The notes: generated by a model not told the origin, from the sequence alone. A DNA stretch of 64,000 nucleotides from Collimonas arenae (GCF_001584165.1 NZ_CP013233.1:1930620-1994619), one strand, 5' to 3'; positions 8,161-18,733 are shown, counted from the first letter of the stretch. Numbers and translations are program-made.

Positions 8161-11100
8161 GCGACGGCAAAAAGAACAGTTTCAATCTGTCGCGCTGGGC
8201 GCTGGAACATATACCTCTGACGCGTTACCTGATGGTGGTGCTGATCATTGGCGGCATCATGAGTTATGGCCGTCTTGGCCAGGACGAAGACCCGCCATTC
8301 ACGTTTCGCGCGATGGTGGTGTCAGCACAATGGCCCGGCGCTACTGCGCTGCAAATGGCCGACCAGGTGACCGACAAGCTGGAAAAGAAGCTCCAGGAAA
8401 CACCGCATGTCGATACGATCCGCAGTTATTCCAAGCCAGGCGAAACGCTGATCATCCTGCAACTGCAGGAATCGGCTACGCCAAAGGAGACGGTGGACGC
8501 CTGGTATCAGGTGCGGAAGAAGATTGGCGACATCAAACTGACTTTGCCGCAAGGTGTGCTAGGGCCGTTTTTCAACGATGAGTTCGGCGAAACCTATGGT
8601 TCGATCTTCGCCGTGTCCGGCGATGGTTTCAATTATGCCGATGTCAAGGACTATGCCGATTTCGTGCGTCAGCAACTGTTGACGTTGCCTTCGGTTGCCA
8701 AGGTGGATTTGTTCGGCGTACAGGATGAGAAGATTTTCATCGAGTTCTCGCAAAAGAAATTTTCGCAGCTAGGCATCACGGTGCAGGACATTGTTAATCA
8801 GTTGTCCGCGCAAAATGCACTGCAGTCCACCGGCGTTCTGGTGACGCCGAGCGACAACCTGCAAATTCGCGTGAGCGGCGCGCTGGCGTCGCCGAAGGAT
8901 CTGGAAAACCTGCAATTGCGGGCCAACAATACGACCTTCCGTCTGGGCGATTTTGCCGTCGTCAAACGAGAATACCAGGATCCGCCGCAAACCAAGATGC
9001 GTTTCAACGGCAAGGAAGTAATCGGTCTTGGCGTGTCGATGGTGAAGGGAGGCGACATCATTGCACTCGGCAAGGACATGGAAAAGATCACCGCCGAGAT
9101 CAAGGCCAAGCTGCCGGTTGGCATTGATCTGGAGCGGGTTTCCAACCAGCCGAAGATCGTCGCTGAATCGGTCAACGAATTCCTCAAGACCCTGATGGAG
9201 GCAGTGCTGATTGTGCTGGCGGTCAGTTTCCTGTCGCTCGGCTTTCATACCAAGCCATTCCGCATCGACGTGCGCCCAGGGCTGGTGGTGGCGCTGACGA
9301 TCCCGCTTGTGCTGGCGATTACCTTCCTGTTCATGAATATCTTCAGCATCGATCTGCACAAGATTTCTCTGGGAGCGCTGATCATCGCACTCGGCCTGCT
9401 GGTCGATGATGCCATCATTGCGGTTGAGATGATGGTGCGCAAGATGGAAGAGGGGCTGTCACGGCTGGAAGCGGCGACCTTCGCCTACACTTCGACCGCG
9501 ATGCCGATGCTGACCGGCACGCTGATTACCGCAGCTGGCTTCCTGCCGATCGGCTTGGCCAAGTCGGCCGCCGGTGAATATACGTTTTCGATGTTTTCGG
9601 TAAATGCCTTGGCGCTGCTAATTTCCTGGCTGGTGGCGGTGTTGTTCACGCCGTATATTGGTTTCCTGTTGTTGAAGGTCAAGCCAGCCGCTGGCGCCGA
9701 CGGGCATCATGAACTGTTCGACACGCCTTTCTATACAAGGGTGCGGCGGGCCGTCAACTGGTGCGTGGAGTGGCGCAAGACCACCATCGGCTTGACTTTG
9801 CTGGTGTTTGCGTTGGGCGTATTTGGCTTCAAATTTATTGAAGAGCAATTCTTCCCCGATTCCAGCCGACCGGAATTGATGATCGAGCTGTGGCTGCCGG
9901 AGGGCTCGTCATTTGCCGCCACCGAAGCCCAGGCCAAGAAGTTCGAGGCCTATATTCACGGCGCCCCGGAAGTGGAGAGCATGACGACCTATGTCGGCAG
10001 CGGCAGTCCGCGTTTCTACCTGCCGTTGGATCAGATACTGCCGCAGACCAATGTGGCGCAAGTGGTGTTGCTGACCAAAAGCCTGGCTGACCGCGATGCG
10101 CTGCGCCTGAAGATCACGGATGCGTTCAAACACGGATTTCCCGAAGTGCGCGGCCGTGTCAAATTGCTGCCGAGTGGCCCGCCGGTACCGTACGCGGTGC
10201 AGTTCCGCGTCAGCGGTACCGATGCCGCCAAGGTGCGGGTGATTGCCGACCAGGTCAAGGCAGTAATGAACGCCAATCCGAACATCACCGGCCTCAACGA
10301 CAACTGGAATGAATCGGTCAAGGTGCTACGGATCGATCTTGACCAGGATAAGTTGCGGGCGCTCGGCATCGGGTCGCAAACCGTAATGCAAACTGTCAAT
10401 ACGCTGTTGACTGGCACCACCATCGGCCAGTACCGCGAGCATGATCGCCTGATCGACATCTTGGTGCGTCAGCCGCTCGACGAGCGGGTCACCATCGATG
10501 CGCTGAACCAGGCCAATGTGCCTACTGCCAGCGGCAGGTCGGTGCCGTTGTCGCAGATCGCCAGCGTCAGGCTGGTGTGGGAACCGGGTGTGGTGTGGCG
10601 CGAATGGCGCAATTGGGCGATTACGGTGCAGGCCGATGTGATCGATGGCGTGCAGGGACCGACCGTGACCGACCAGATCAATCCGCAGCTCGACAAGATC
10701 CGCGCGCAGCTGCCGCCAGGTTACGTGATCGATGTCGCTGGTGCAGCGCACGACAGCGGCAAGGCGCAGGATTCGATTGCCGCCAATGTACCGCTGGTGA
10801 TTTTCATCATTTTCACCTTGCTGATGTTGCAGTTGCATAGCTTCTCGCGTTCGCTGCTGGTGTTTCTGACTGGACCATTGGGAATTGCCGGCGCGGCGGC
10901 GGCGCTGCTGATCCTGCATAGGCCGTTCGGCTTCGTCGCCCAGCTCGGGGTGATTGCGTTGTTCGGCATGATCATCCGCAACTCGGTGATCCTGATCGAC
11001 CAGATCGAGCACGATATCGCCGCGGGCGTGGCGCCATGGAATGCGATTGTCGAATCTGCGGTGCGGCGCTGTCGGCCGATTATGCTGACCGCAGCAGCGG

Positions 11101-11252
11101 CGGTGCTGGCGATGATTCCGTTGTCGCATTCGGTATTCTGGGGACCGATGGCGGTTGCGATCATGGGCGGACTGATTGTTGCCACTGGCTTGACCCTGCT
11201 GTTCCTGCCGGCATTGTATGCGGCTTGGTTCCGCGTCAAGAAACCGCAGTGA
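8157..11252 (+). CDS. RND-family efflux transporter, inner-membrane permease
   Basis: Proton-driven pump of 1031 residues, full length for the AcrB/MdtB superfamily. It shows the first transmembrane segment near residue 25, two large periplasmic domains, and transmembrane helix 4 with the proton-relay pair in LLVDDAIIAVEMMVRKMEEG. A second half repeats the topology with FGMIIRNSVILIDQIE and RCRPIMLTAAAAVLAMIPL. The gene overlaps the adaptor by four bases. No outer-membrane factor gene follows, so a shared TolC-type channel from elsewhere is probable. A multidrug/hydrophobe pump is likelier than a metal pump, but the substrate cannot be stated. Confidence 0.92.
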   Translation: MSDGKKNSFNLSRWALEHIPLTRYLMVVLIIGGIMSYGRLGQDEDPPFTFRAMVVSAQWPGATALQMADQVTDKLEKKLQETPHVDTIRSYSKPGETLIILQLQESATPKETVDAWYQVRKKIGDIKLTLPQGVLGPFFNDEFGETYGSIFAVSGDGFNYADVKDYADFVRQQLLTLPSVAKVDLFGVQDEKIFIEFSQKKFSQLGITVQDIVNQLSAQNALQSTGVLVTPSDNLQIRVSGALASPKDLENLQLRANNTTFRLGDFAVVKREYQDPPQTKMRFNGKEVIGLGVSMVKGGDIIALGKDMEKITAEIKAKLPVGIDLERVSNQPKIVAESVNEFLKTLMEAVLIVLAVSFLSLGFHTKPFRIDVRPGLVVALTIPLVLAITFLFMNIFSIDLHKISLGALIIALGLLVDDAIIAVEMMVRKMEEGLSRLEAATFAYTSTAMPMLTGTLITAAGFLPIGLAKSAAGEYTFSMFSVNALALLISWLVAVLFTPYIGFLLLKVKPAAGADGHHELFDTPFYTRVRRAVNWCVEWRKTTIGLTLLVFALGVFGFKFIEEQFFPDSSRPELMIELWLPEGSSFAATEAQAKKFEAYIHGAPEVESMTTYVGSGSPRFYLPLDQILPQTNVAQVVLLTKSLADRDALRLKITDAFKHGFPEVRGRVKLLPSGPPVPYAVQFRVSGTDAAKVRVIADQVKAVMNANPNITGLNDNWNESVKVLRIDLDQDKLRALGIGSQTVMQTVNTLLTGTTIGQYREHDRLIDILVRQPLDERVTIDALNQANVPTASGRSVPLSQIASVRLVWEPGVVWREWRNWAITVQADVIDGVQGPTVTDQINPQLDKIRAQLPPGYVIDVAGAAHDSGKAQDSIAANVPLVIFIIFTLLMLQLHSFSRSLLVFLTGPLGIAGAAAALLILHRPFGFVAQLGVIALFGMIIRNSVILIDQIEHDIAAGVAPWNAIVESAVRRCRPIMLTAAAAVLAMIPLSHSVFWGPMAVAIMGGLIVATGLTLLFLPALYAAWFRVKKPQ

Positions 11253-11403
11253 TGTACGCGGAGGTGAGAAGCGTGCTTTAGCGAAAGTCCGGCAAAAAGT
11301 GGCGAGATGTGGGTTGAGGCTCTCGCCATATCGCACGGCTTGAAGTAGAATAGCGGGCTGTCCAATCTTGCTCGCGCGGGATTGGGCGGCGAATGTTTCA
11401 AAT

Positions 11404-11490
11404 GCGACCGTGGCGAAATTGGTAGACGCAACAGGTTTAGGTCCTGTCGAGAGCAATCTTGTGGAGGTTCGAGTCCTCTCGGTCGCACCA
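11404..11490 (+). tRNA. tRNA-Leu (anticodon UAG)
   Basis: An 87-base class II tRNA with encoded CCA. The acceptor arm GCGACCG pairs with CGGTCGC, the anticodon loop carries TAG (in GGTTTAGGTCC), there is a long variable arm, and the T-loop is GTTCGAGTC. A rho-independent terminator follows 40 bases downstream. Confidence 0.97.
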
Positions 11491-11529
11491 GTCTGTCGGT
11501 ATGATTACCGTCTTGCTGAAATATGAAGG

Positions 11530-11563
11530 AACCCTCTTATACTTTTGTATTGAGGGTTTTTTT
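11530..11563 (+). terminator. Intrinsic terminator after tRNA-Leu
   Basis: AACCCTC and GAGGGTT pair around a short AU-rich loop that can extend the stem with one bulge, followed by seven T residues. It lies between tRNA-Leu and creA. Confidence 0.75.
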
Positions 11564-11654
11564 ACGCCCGATGTTTTTCAAGGTGCTGAAATCGCAACTG
11601 CCGGATGGGCTCTCCGGCATACAATTCAATCAATTTTTCTTTCTCGGAATAAAC

Positions 11655-12146
11655 ATGCGTGCAAAGTCCTTGGCGTTGGCTGCATTATTTGGTTTTGCTG
11701 CAATCGCAACAGATGCGGCGCAAGCGGCATCGGAGCAGGTCGGCGAGGTGAGTACCGCATTTCGTTGGGTTGGGCGTAACGACCGGGTGGTGGTTGAGGC
11801 TTATGACGATCCCAAAGTGCAGGGCGTCACCTGTTACGTGTCGCGGGCGCGTACCGGGGGTGTAAAGGGTACAGTGGGTTTGGCGGAGGATCGTGCCGAG
11901 GCATCGATTGCCTGTCGCCAGGTCGCTGCCAACCTGCAGTTCGTCGGGAAGCTGCCGCTCCAGGAAGATGTCTTTACCGAGCGCATGTCGGTATTGTTCA
12001 AGCGTCTACACATCGTGCGGTTGGTTGATCCAAAGCGCAATACACTGGTTTACCTGACCTATTCGGATAAATTGGTTGATGGCAGCCCGCAAAATAGCGT
12101 TACTGCCGTGCCGGTGTCGGCCGGTAACCCGATTCCACTCAAATAA
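11655..12146 (+). CDS. creA: CreA family protein
   Basis: Small exported protein of 163 residues from the ATG at 11655. A signal peptide (AKSLALAALFGFAAIATDAAQA) is followed by the conserved CreA core: VVEAYDDPKVQGVTCYVSRA, KGTVGLAEDRAEASIACRQV, and VRLVDPKRNTLVYLTYSDK with the closing DGSPQNSVTAVPV. The biochemical function of CreA is unknown. An upstream in-frame start at 11523 would put the tRNA terminator in the coding region and is rejected. There is no creBCD two-component context, as is usual outside enterics. Confidence 0.9.
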   Translation: MRAKSLALAALFGFAAIATDAAQAASEQVGEVSTAFRWVGRNDRVVVEAYDDPKVQGVTCYVSRARTGGVKGTVGLAEDRAEASIACRQVAANLQFVGKLPLQEDVFTERMSVLFKRLHIVRLVDPKRNTLVYLTYSDKLVDGSPQNSVTAVPVSAGNPIPLK

Positions 12147-12353
12147 GGTGGCTTAATATAGCTAGTACGTGATGCGTTTTGGCGCAACAGGCTCTTTTAC
12201 GTATAGAATATCGGACTTTAGCGCGACGGGGTTAGGGTGAAAATAACAACATTTCACCACTCCGGTCATCAGTAATCCCGGCCTGCCGGGGCGATTGAGT
12301 GGCTCGGTTCACCCTGGTCGCACCACGGAATTTTTAATTTTTGGACGATCCAC

Positions 12354-13706
12354 ATGGCAACTGCAGTCGAAACTCTGGATAAACTTGAACGCCGCCTTAC
12401 CCTCACTATCGCAATCAGCGAAGTGCAAACCGAAGTCGAGAAGCGCCTGAAGGTTCGCGCTCGCACAGCTAAAGCGCCTGGCTTCCGCCCAGGCAAAGTG
12501 CCGATGAAGATGGTCGCTGCACAGTACGGTTATCAAGTCGAAACCGAAGTGCTGAATGACAAGGTCGGCAATGCATTCAACAGCGCTGCCAACGAAAACA
12601 ACCTGCGCGTAGCCGGTTACCCGAAGATCGAGCCAAAGAACAGCGAAGGCGTGCCTGAAGGCACCCTGGCATTCGACGCAACTTTCGAAATCTACCCAGA
12701 AGTCAAGATTGGCGATCTGACCAGCGTTGAAGTCGAAAAGACCAAGGCTGAAGTCAGCGATGCTGAAATCGACAAGACCATCGACATCCTGCGCAAGCAA
12801 CGCGTGCATTACCACGTCAAGGGTGAGCAAGGCGAACACGGCGACGGCGGCAGCGACCTGACAGCCAAGAACGGCGACCGCGTGACTGTCGATTTCGTCG
12901 GCAAGATCGACGGCGTTGAATTCCAGGGCGGCAAGGCTGACGACTACGCTTACGTATTGGGCGAAGGCCGCATGTTGCCTGAGTTTGAGAACGCTACGAT
13001 TGGCCTGAAGGTCGGCGAATCCAAGACATTTGATCTGGCTTTCCCAGCGGATTACCACGGCAAGGATGTCGCCGGCAAGACTGCAGAATTCACCATCACG
13101 CTGAAGAAGCTGGAATGGGCGCATCTGCCGGAAGTCGACGCTGAGTTCGCAAAGTCGCTGGGTATCGAAGACGGTGACCTGACCAAAATGCGCGCTGATA
13201 TCAAGCTTAACCTGGAGCGTGAAGTTGGCTCCCGCGTCAAGGCGAAGAACAAAGACAGCGTAATGGATGCGCTGATCAAGGTCAGTGAGCTGGAGGTGCC
13301 GAAAGCACTGGTCGAGCAAGACGTTGAACGTCTGGTTGAAATGACCCGTCAAGACATGGCGCAACGCGGCATGAAGGTCAACGACATGCCATTCCCACCT
13401 GAGCTGTTCACAGCCCAGGCAGAGCGTCGCGTTCGCCTCGGCCTGATCCTGGCTGAAGTGGTCAAGGAAAACAAGCTGCAAGCCACGCCGGAACAAGTCA
13501 AGGCACAAGTTGAAGACTTCGCCCAAAGCTACGAAGACCCACAACAAGTCCTGAAATACTATTTCAGCGATCGCCGCCGCCTGGCAGAGGTCGAAGCTCT
13601 TGTTTTGGAAGAAAACGTCGTTAACTACGTGTTGGGCAAATCGAAAGTGACTGAAAAGTCGGTTGCGTTCGATGAATTGATGAGCAACAACGGGCAGCAG
13701 GCTTAA
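12354..13706 (+). CDS. tig: Trigger factor (ribosome-associated chaperone and prolyl isomerase)
   Basis: Chaperone of 450 residues that binds nascent chains at the ribosome exit. The N-terminal ribosome-binding signature GFRPGKVP is at residues 43-50. The FKBP-type isomerase domain spans about 170-260 ([30 protein letters not shown]), followed by the helical C-terminal arms. The length is slightly above the E. coli protein. It heads the conserved tig-clpP-clpX-lon block; clpP follows after 80 bases. Confidence 0.97.
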   Translation: MATAVETLDKLERRLTLTIAISEVQTEVEKRLKVRARTAKAPGFRPGKVPMKMVAAQYGYQVETEVLNDKVGNAFNSAANENNLRVAGYPKIEPKNSEGVPEGTLAFDATFEIYPEVKIGDLTSVEVEKTKAEVSDAEIDKTIDILRKQRVHYHVKGEQGEHGDGGSDLTAKNGDRVTVDFVGKIDGVEFQGGKADDYAYVLGEGRMLPEFENATIGLKVGESKTFDLAFPADYHGKDVAGKTAEFTITLKKLEWAHLPEVDAEFAKSLGIEDGDLTKMRADIKLNLEREVGSRVKAKNKDSVMDALIKVSELEVPKALVEQDVERLVEMTRQDMAQRGMKVNDMPFPPELFTAQAERRVRLGLILAEVVKENKLQATPEQVKAQVEDFAQSYEDPQQVLKYYFSDRRRLAEVEALVLEENVVNYVLGKSKVTEKSVAFDELMSNNGQQA

Positions 13707-13786
13707 TTAGTCTCGGTGTCGCGTCCGGCGGTGTCGGACGCGACCAGCAGGCCGATCTAGTTTGAGGGCTCTTCATAAGGAAAGAT

Positions 13787-14413
13787 ATGACAGGCTTTAA
13801 TCGTAATTCGGCACTGGATACTGACATGCTCGGCATGGTGCCTATCGTGATTGAGCAAAGCGGTCGCGGTGAACGTTCCTACGACATTTACTCGCGTTTG
13901 CTGCGTGAGCGCATCATTTTCCTGGTGGGTCCGGTCAATGACCAGACCGCCAACCTGGTTGTGGCGCAACTGCTGTTCCTGGAAAGCGAAAATCCTGACA
14001 AGGATATTTCCTTGTATATCAATTCCCCTGGCGGTTCGGTGTCAGCCGGTATGGCTATTTTCGATACCATGCAGTTCATCAAGCCGGAAGTCTCCACCTT
14101 ATGCACTGGCATGGCTGCTTCGATGGGCGCTTTCCTGTTGGCTGCTGGCGCCAAAGGCAAACGTTTCTCGTTGCCGAATTCGCGCATCATGATTCACCAG
14201 CCGCTGGGCGGCGCGCAAGGGCAGGCTTCGGATATCGAGATCCAGGCGCGCGAGATACTGTATTTGCGTGAGCGCCTGAACGGCATCCTGGCCGACAAGA
14301 CCGGGCGGACCATTGATCAGATCAGCAAGGACACTGATCGGGATAATTTCATGTCTGCCGATGCAGCCGTGGAATACGGCCTGATTGATAAAGTCCTGGC
14401 GACACGCGCTTGA
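13787..14413 (+). CDS. clpP: ATP-dependent Clp protease proteolytic subunit
   Basis: Serine peptidase of 208 residues forming the 14-mer chamber used by ClpX. The catalytic Ser112 lies in GMAASMGAF and His137 in [21 protein letters not shown] is the conserved strand before the oxyanion region. The N-terminal residues before MVPIVIEQ correspond to a propeptide. A terminator follows immediately, so clpX probably has its own promoter or depends on readthrough. Confidence 0.97.
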   Translation: MTGFNRNSALDTDMLGMVPIVIEQSGRGERSYDIYSRLLRERIIFLVGPVNDQTANLVVAQLLFLESENPDKDISLYINSPGGSVSAGMAIFDTMQFIKPEVSTLCTGMAASMGAFLLAAGAKGKRFSLPNSRIMIHQPLGGAQGQASDIEIQAREILYLRERLNGILADKTGRTIDQISKDTDRDNFMSADAAVEYGLIDKVLATRA

Positions 14414-14429
14414 TGACAGCGTACTGACT

Positions 14430-14466
14430 AAACGCCCGGCCCCACAGGTACGGGCGTTTTGCTTTT
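14430..14466 (+). terminator. Intrinsic terminator between clpP and clpX
   Basis: AACGCCCG at 14431-14438 pairs with CGGGCGTT at 14451-14458, followed by TTGCTTTT. It lies 17 bases after the clpP stop, leaving 175 bases before clpX for a separate promoter. Confidence 0.75.
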
Positions 14467-14641
14467 CCGGCGGCGCGTCGACCAATGTGCGGCGACGCCG
14501 ATGCTGATTGCGCTACTATTTCCTGCAGATGTCGTATAGTCATGGACAGTGTGTTTTGCATGCGCCTGTCGTGACGAACTCCTGTTTCGCAGGTAATATA
14601 AAATCAATGTCCCTATATAGCTTTACTTAAACTCTGCCTTT

Positions 14642-15910
14642 ATGTCTGATAAAAAATCTTCCAGCGGCGAAAAACTGCTTTACTGCTCCTTCTGCGGCAA
14701 GAGCCAGCATGAGGTGAAAAAACTCATCGCCGGGCCATCGGTATTCATCTGTGATGAATGTATCGACCTGTGCAATGACATCATTACGGATGAAGCTTCG
14801 AACGTTGAAACGCTGGATGGTCAAAAATCGGAGTTGCCGATTCCGCAAGAAATCTGCGATCTGCTCGATCAGTATGTGATCGGACAAGAGCCGGCCAAGC
14901 GGATTTTGTCGGTAGCGGTTTATAACCACTACAAGCGGCTCAAACATCTTGGCAAGAAGGATGATGTCGAACTGGCAAAGAGCAATATTCTGCTGGTGGG
15001 GCCAACTGGTTCCGGCAAGACGCTGCTGGCGCAGACGTTGGCGCGCATGCTGAACGTTCCTTTTGTGATTGCTGATGCTACAACCTTGACCGAAGCCGGT
15101 TATGTGGGTGAGGACGTCGAAAACATCATTCAAAAATTGCTGCAGAACTGCAATTATGAAGTCGAGAAGGCGCAGCGTGGCATCGTATATATCGATGAAA
15201 TCGATAAAATTTCCCGTAAATCGGACAATCCGTCCATCACCCGCGACGTATCGGGCGAGGGCGTGCAGCAGGCGTTGCTGAAGTTGGTCGAAGGCACCAT
15301 GGCGTCGGTGCCGCCGCAAGGTGGTCGCAAGCATCCGAACCAGGATTTTGTGCAGATCGACACCACTAATATCCTGTTCATATGCGGTGGCGCATTTGAC
15401 GGCCTGGCTAAAATCATTTCCGAACGTTCGGAAAAGAGCGGCATTGGCTTTTCGGCAAATGTGAAGAGCCAAAGCCAGCGTACTTCCAGTGAGGTGTTGC
15501 TGGATGCGGAGCCGGAGGACTTGACGCGTTTCGGCCTGATTCCTGAGCTGGTCGGGCGTTTGCCAGTGATCGCGACGCTGGCGGAATTGAATGAAGAAGC
15601 GCTGATCGAGATCCTGATCGCGCCAAAGAATGCGCTGGTCAAGCAATACTCCAAGCTGCTGCAGATGGAAGGCGCTGAGCTGGAAATCCGCCCTGCGGCG
15701 CTGCAGGCGATCGCCCGTAAGGCCTTGGCGCGCAAGACCGGCGCACGCGGCTTGCGTTCAATCCTGGAGCATGTATTGCTGGACGTAATGTACGATCTGC
15801 CAAGTCAGCAAAATGTCGCCAAGGTTGTCGTGGATGAAAACACCGTCACCAGCGGCGCCAAGCCGTTGCTGATTTACCATGAGCAGCCGAAAGTATCCGG
15901 GGCGAAATAA
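14642..15910 (+). CDS. clpX: ATP-dependent Clp protease ATP-binding subunit ClpX
   Basis: AAA+ unfoldase of 422 residues that feeds substrates to ClpP. The N-terminal zinc-binding domain uses C15, C18, C37 and C40 (CSFCGKS and FICDEC). Walker A is GPTGSGKT at about 120-127, Walker [11 protein letters not shown], and sensor and pore segments follow ([22 protein letters not shown], split in the family as pore and arginine regions). Length and order are standard. It lies between clpP and lon. Confidence 0.97.
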   Translation: MSDKKSSSGEKLLYCSFCGKSQHEVKKLIAGPSVFICDECIDLCNDIITDEASNVETLDGQKSELPIPQEICDLLDQYVIGQEPAKRILSVAVYNHYKRLKHLGKKDDVELAKSNILLVGPTGSGKTLLAQTLARMLNVPFVIADATTLTEAGYVGEDVENIIQKLLQNCNYEVEKAQRGIVYIDEIDKISRKSDNPSITRDVSGEGVQQALLKLVEGTMASVPPQGGRKHPNQDFVQIDTTNILFICGGAFDGLAKIISERSEKSGIGFSANVKSQSQRTSSEVLLDAEPEDLTRFGLIPELVGRLPVIATLAELNEEALIEILIAPKNALVKQYSKLLQMEGAELEIRPAALQAIARKALARKTGARGLRSILEHVLLDVMYDLPSQQNVAKVVVDENTVTSGAKPLLIYHEQPKVSGAK

Positions 15911-16075
15911 TTGCCTCGGCATCATGTCCAGCGAACGATCGCATCGTTGTAGGCGATCCGCGGATATGCTGAGCTGCAGAAACATGTAAAGGCATGTAAA
16001 AAGTAGGGGTTTAAGCAGGCTTTTTACGCAAAAGTAGTACAATTTGCCAAAACATAATTCAATTGGCTTCAATCG

Positions 16076-16114
16076 AAAAGCCACCCGAAGTTACCTTCGC
16101 GTGTGGCTTTTTTA
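16076..16114 (+). terminator. Intrinsic terminator upstream of lon
   Basis: AAAGCCAC pairs with GTGGCTTT, and inside it CGAAG pairs with CTTCG around a TTAC loop. A run of T residues follows. It ends clpX transcription before lon. Confidence 0.8.
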
Positions 16115-16119
16115 TTTGC

Positions 16120-16163
16120 CATCGCAAATGCATCACAAACGCATCGCAAACGCATTGCAAATA
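16120..16163. repeat. Four tandem copies of an 11-bp repeat
   Basis: Units CATCGCAAATG, CATCACAAACG, CATCGCAAACG and CATTGCAAATA follow one another without gaps just after the terminator and about 90 bases before lon. Each copy differs by one or two bases. It could be iterated protein-binding sites or slippage-derived sequence. Confidence 0.85.
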
Positions 16164-16249
16164 GAAGTGGTGATTTATTGTTGAAACTGGGCTTGAGTTT
16201 CGGCCACTCGTGCCAACATCATTAATAAGTTTTTTTGATAAGGCTCGCC

Positions 16250-18661
16250 ATGACGACTTCTACATTTACTGAACAAACTCAGTTGCCTCTCTTGCCTTTA
16301 CGGGATGTGGTGGTATTCCCGCATATGGTGATCCCTTTGTTCGTCGGCCGCCCGAAGTCCATCAAGGCCCTGGAAGCCGCCATGGAGCAAGGCAAGAGCA
16401 TCATGCTTGCCGCCCAAAAGGCTGCCGCCAAGGATGAACCGTCGCCGGACGATATCTATGAGATCGGCTGCGTCGCCAACATTTTGCAAATGTTGAAATT
16501 GCCTGATGGCACCGTCAAGGTGCTGGTGGAAGGTGCGCAGCGCGCCCGTATCCATCACATCAGCGAACTCGACACGCATTTCATCGCCGACCTGACGCCG
16601 GTCGAATCCGAACTGGGTGATGAGGCTGAGGTGGAAGCGATGCGTCGCGCCATCGTTCAGCAGTTCGACCAATACGTCAAGCTGAACAAGAAGATCCCGC
16701 CTGAGATCCTGACTTCGCTGTCGGGCATCGACGATGCCGGCCGCCTGGCTGACACTATCGCCGCGCACCTGCCGCTCAAGCTTGAGCAAAAGCAGGTGAT
16801 CCTGGAGATCTTCAATATTGCCAAGCGCTATGAGCACTTGCTGGGTCAGCTCGAAGGTGAACTGGATATTCTGCAGGTTGAAAAGCGCATCCGTGGCCGC
16901 GTCAAGCGCCAGATGGAAAAATCGCAGCGTGAATACTATCTGAACGAGCAGGTTAAGGCGATTCAGAAGGAATTGGGCGAAGGCGAAGAAGGTGCGGATC
17001 TGGAAGAGCTGGAAAAGAAGATCCTCTCCGCCAAGATGCCGAAGGAAGCGCTGGAAAAAGCACAGAGCGAACTGAAGAAGCTGAAACTGATGTCGCCGAT
17101 GTCGGCCGAAGCGACCGTGGTGCGTAATTACATCGATACCTTGGTCGGTTTGCCATGGAAGAAAAAATCCAAGGTCAATAACGAACTGGGCAACGCCGAG
17201 AAAGTCCTGGAAGGCGATCACTATGGCCTGGATAAGGTCAAAGAACGTATCCTGGAATATCTTGCCGTGCAACAGCGCGTCGACAAACTGAAAGCGCCGA
17301 TCCTGTGCTTCGTCGGTCCTCCAGGCGTGGGTAAAACCTCGCTGGGGCAATCGATCGCCCGTGCCACCAACCGCAAGTTCGTGCGGATGGCTTTGGGTGG
17401 CGTGCGTGATGAAGCCGAGATTCGCGGTCATCGTCGCACCTACATCGGCTCAATGCCAGGCAAGATCTTGCAAAGCCTGGCCAAGGTCGGCGTGCGCAAT
17501 CCGTTGTTCCTGCTGGACGAGATCGACAAGCTCGGCATGGACTTCCGCGGCGATCCGTCTTCGGCCTTGCTCGAGGTGCTGGACCCTGAGCAGAACCATA
17601 CGTTCTCGGACCATTACATCGAGGTCGATTTCGACTTGTCGGATGTGATGTTCGTGGCGACCTCGAACTCTTTCAATATCCCGCCGGCATTGCTGGACCG
17701 GATGGAAGTGATTCGTCTGTCCGGCTACACCGAGGATGAAAAGACCAACATCGCCCAACGCTATCTGCTACCTAAGCAAATCAAGAACAACGGTTTGAAG
17801 GCTGAGGAAATCACCGTCGCCGAAGGTGCGATTCGCGACATCATACGTTATTACACGCGTGAGGCGGGGGTGCGTTCGCTGGAGCGCGAAATCTCCAAGA
17901 TCTGCCGCAAGGTGGTCAAGCTGCTGCTGTTGAAGAAGCAGGAGAAGAAGGTTGCCGTGACCTCGAAGAACATCGATAAATTCCTCGGTGTGCGGCGCTT
18001 CGACTACGGCGTTGCCGAGAAAGAGAACCAGATCGGCCAGGTGGTCGGCCTTGCATGGACCGAAGTGGGCGGCGAGTTGCTGACCATCGAAGCCGTCAAG
18101 ATGCCGGGCAAGGGCGCGATCATTCGTACCGGTACCTTGGGCGATGTGATGAAGGAATCGATCGAGGCAGCACGTACTGTGATGCGTAGCCGCGCTGCGA
18201 AGCTGGGCATCAAGGGTGAAGCGTTCGAGAAGAGCGATATCCACATTCACGTACCGGAAGGCGCGACGCCGAAGGACGGCCCGTCTGCGGGTGTCGGGAT
18301 GACAACCGCATTGGTGTCGATCTTTACCGGAATTCCGGTGCGTGCCGATGTCGCGATGACGGGTGAAATCACCTTGCGTGGCGAGGTCTTGCCAATCGGC
18401 GGCTTGAAGGAAAAGCTGTTGGCAGCGCATCGCGGCGGCATCAAGACCGTACTGATCCCAGAGCAGAACGTGAAAGACCTAGCCGAGATTCCGGACAACG
18501 TCAAGAACAAGCTTGAGATCGTACCGGTGCGCTGGATCGACAAGGTGCTGGAAATTGCGCTGGAGCGGCAGCCGGTACCATTGACGGAAGAGGAGGCAGT
18601 ACTCGATGCTGCGGTTGCAAAGAGCAGCGAGAAGTCTGATCCTACCGTGGTCAAGCATTAA
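16250..18661 (+). CDS. lon: ATP-dependent protease Lon
   Basis: AAA+ serine protease of 803 residues acting on misfolded and regulatory proteins. The N-terminal substrate-binding domain begins LPLLPLRDVVVFPHMVIPL. Walker A GPPGVGKTS is near residue 354 and Walker B LFLLDEIDKLG follows. The catalytic Ser in PKDGPSAGVGM is near residue 678, and the catalytic Lys is in GGLKEKLLAA. The ATG at 16250 is chosen over a TTG five codons earlier. The C-terminal tail after VPLTEEEAV is a short variable extension. hupB follows, as in many proteobacteria. Confidence 0.97.
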   Translation: MTTSTFTEQTQLPLLPLRDVVVFPHMVIPLFVGRPKSIKALEAAMEQGKSIMLAAQKAAAKDEPSPDDIYEIGCVANILQMLKLPDGTVKVLVEGAQRARIHHISELDTHFIADLTPVESELGDEAEVEAMRRAIVQQFDQYVKLNKKIPPEILTSLSGIDDAGRLADTIAAHLPLKLEQKQVILEIFNIAKRYEHLLGQLEGELDILQVEKRIRGRVKRQMEKSQREYYLNEQVKAIQKELGEGEEGADLEELEKKILSAKMPKEALEKAQSELKKLKLMSPMSAEATVVRNYIDTLVGLPWKKKSKVNNELGNAEKVLEGDHYGLDKVKERILEYLAVQQRVDKLKAPILCFVGPPGVGKTSLGQSIARATNRKFVRMALGGVRDEAEIRGHRRTYIGSMPGKILQSLAKVGVRNPLFLLDEIDKLGMDFRGDPSSALLEVLDPEQNHTFSDHYIEVDFDLSDVMFVATSNSFNIPPALLDRMEVIRLSGYTEDEKTNIAQRYLLPKQIKNNGLKAEEITVAEGAIRDIIRYYTREAGVRSLEREISKICRKVVKLLLLKKQEKKVAVTSKNIDKFLGVRRFDYGVAEKENQIGQVVGLAWTEVGGELLTIEAVKMPGKGAIIRTGTLGDVMKESIEAARTVMRSRAAKLGIKGEAFEKSDIHIHVPEGATPKDGPSAGVGMTTALVSIFTGIPVRADVAMTGEITLRGEVLPIGGLKEKLLAAHRGGIKTVLIPEQNVKDLAEIPDNVKNKLEIVPVRWIDKVLEIALERQPVPLTEEEAVLDAAVAKSSEKSDPTVVKH

Positions 18662-18671
18662 TCGCAGGAAA

Positions 18672-18733
18672 AGAGGCTGCAGTTGATCGCAGCCTCGTTG
18701 TTCTAAAAAAGGCGCTCGCAAGAGCGCTTTTTT
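18672..18733 (+). terminator. Two hairpins ending lon, the second an intrinsic terminator
   Basis: GAGGCTGC and GCAGCCTC form a first hairpin at 18672-18697. A second, AAAGGCGCTC with GAGCGCTTT around a GCAA loop, runs into a T tract ending near 18733. Confidence 0.75.

Larger units (their letters stand above)
15911..16249. other. clpX-lon intergenic region (339 bases)
   Basis: It holds an AT-rich stretch after clpX, a strong intrinsic terminator (16076-16114), a four-copy 11-bp tandem repeat (16120-16163) and the lon leader. CTTGAG at 16192-16197 with CCAACAT 15 bases later is a weak match to a sigma-32 promoter, as expected for lon, but I would not rely on it. I see no coding sequence. Confidence 0.6.

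Noticed and set aside
11523..11654. An N-terminal extension of creA from 11523
   Set aside because: It would translate the tRNA-Leu terminator, and the ATG at 11655 gives a proper signal peptide.
16120..16163. Short regular repeats as a CRISPR array
   Set aside because: Units are 11 bases and contiguous, with no spacers and no cas genes nearby.
16298..17431. A 377-codon minus-strand open frame
   Set aside because: It lies opposite lon and has the composition of a shadow frame.
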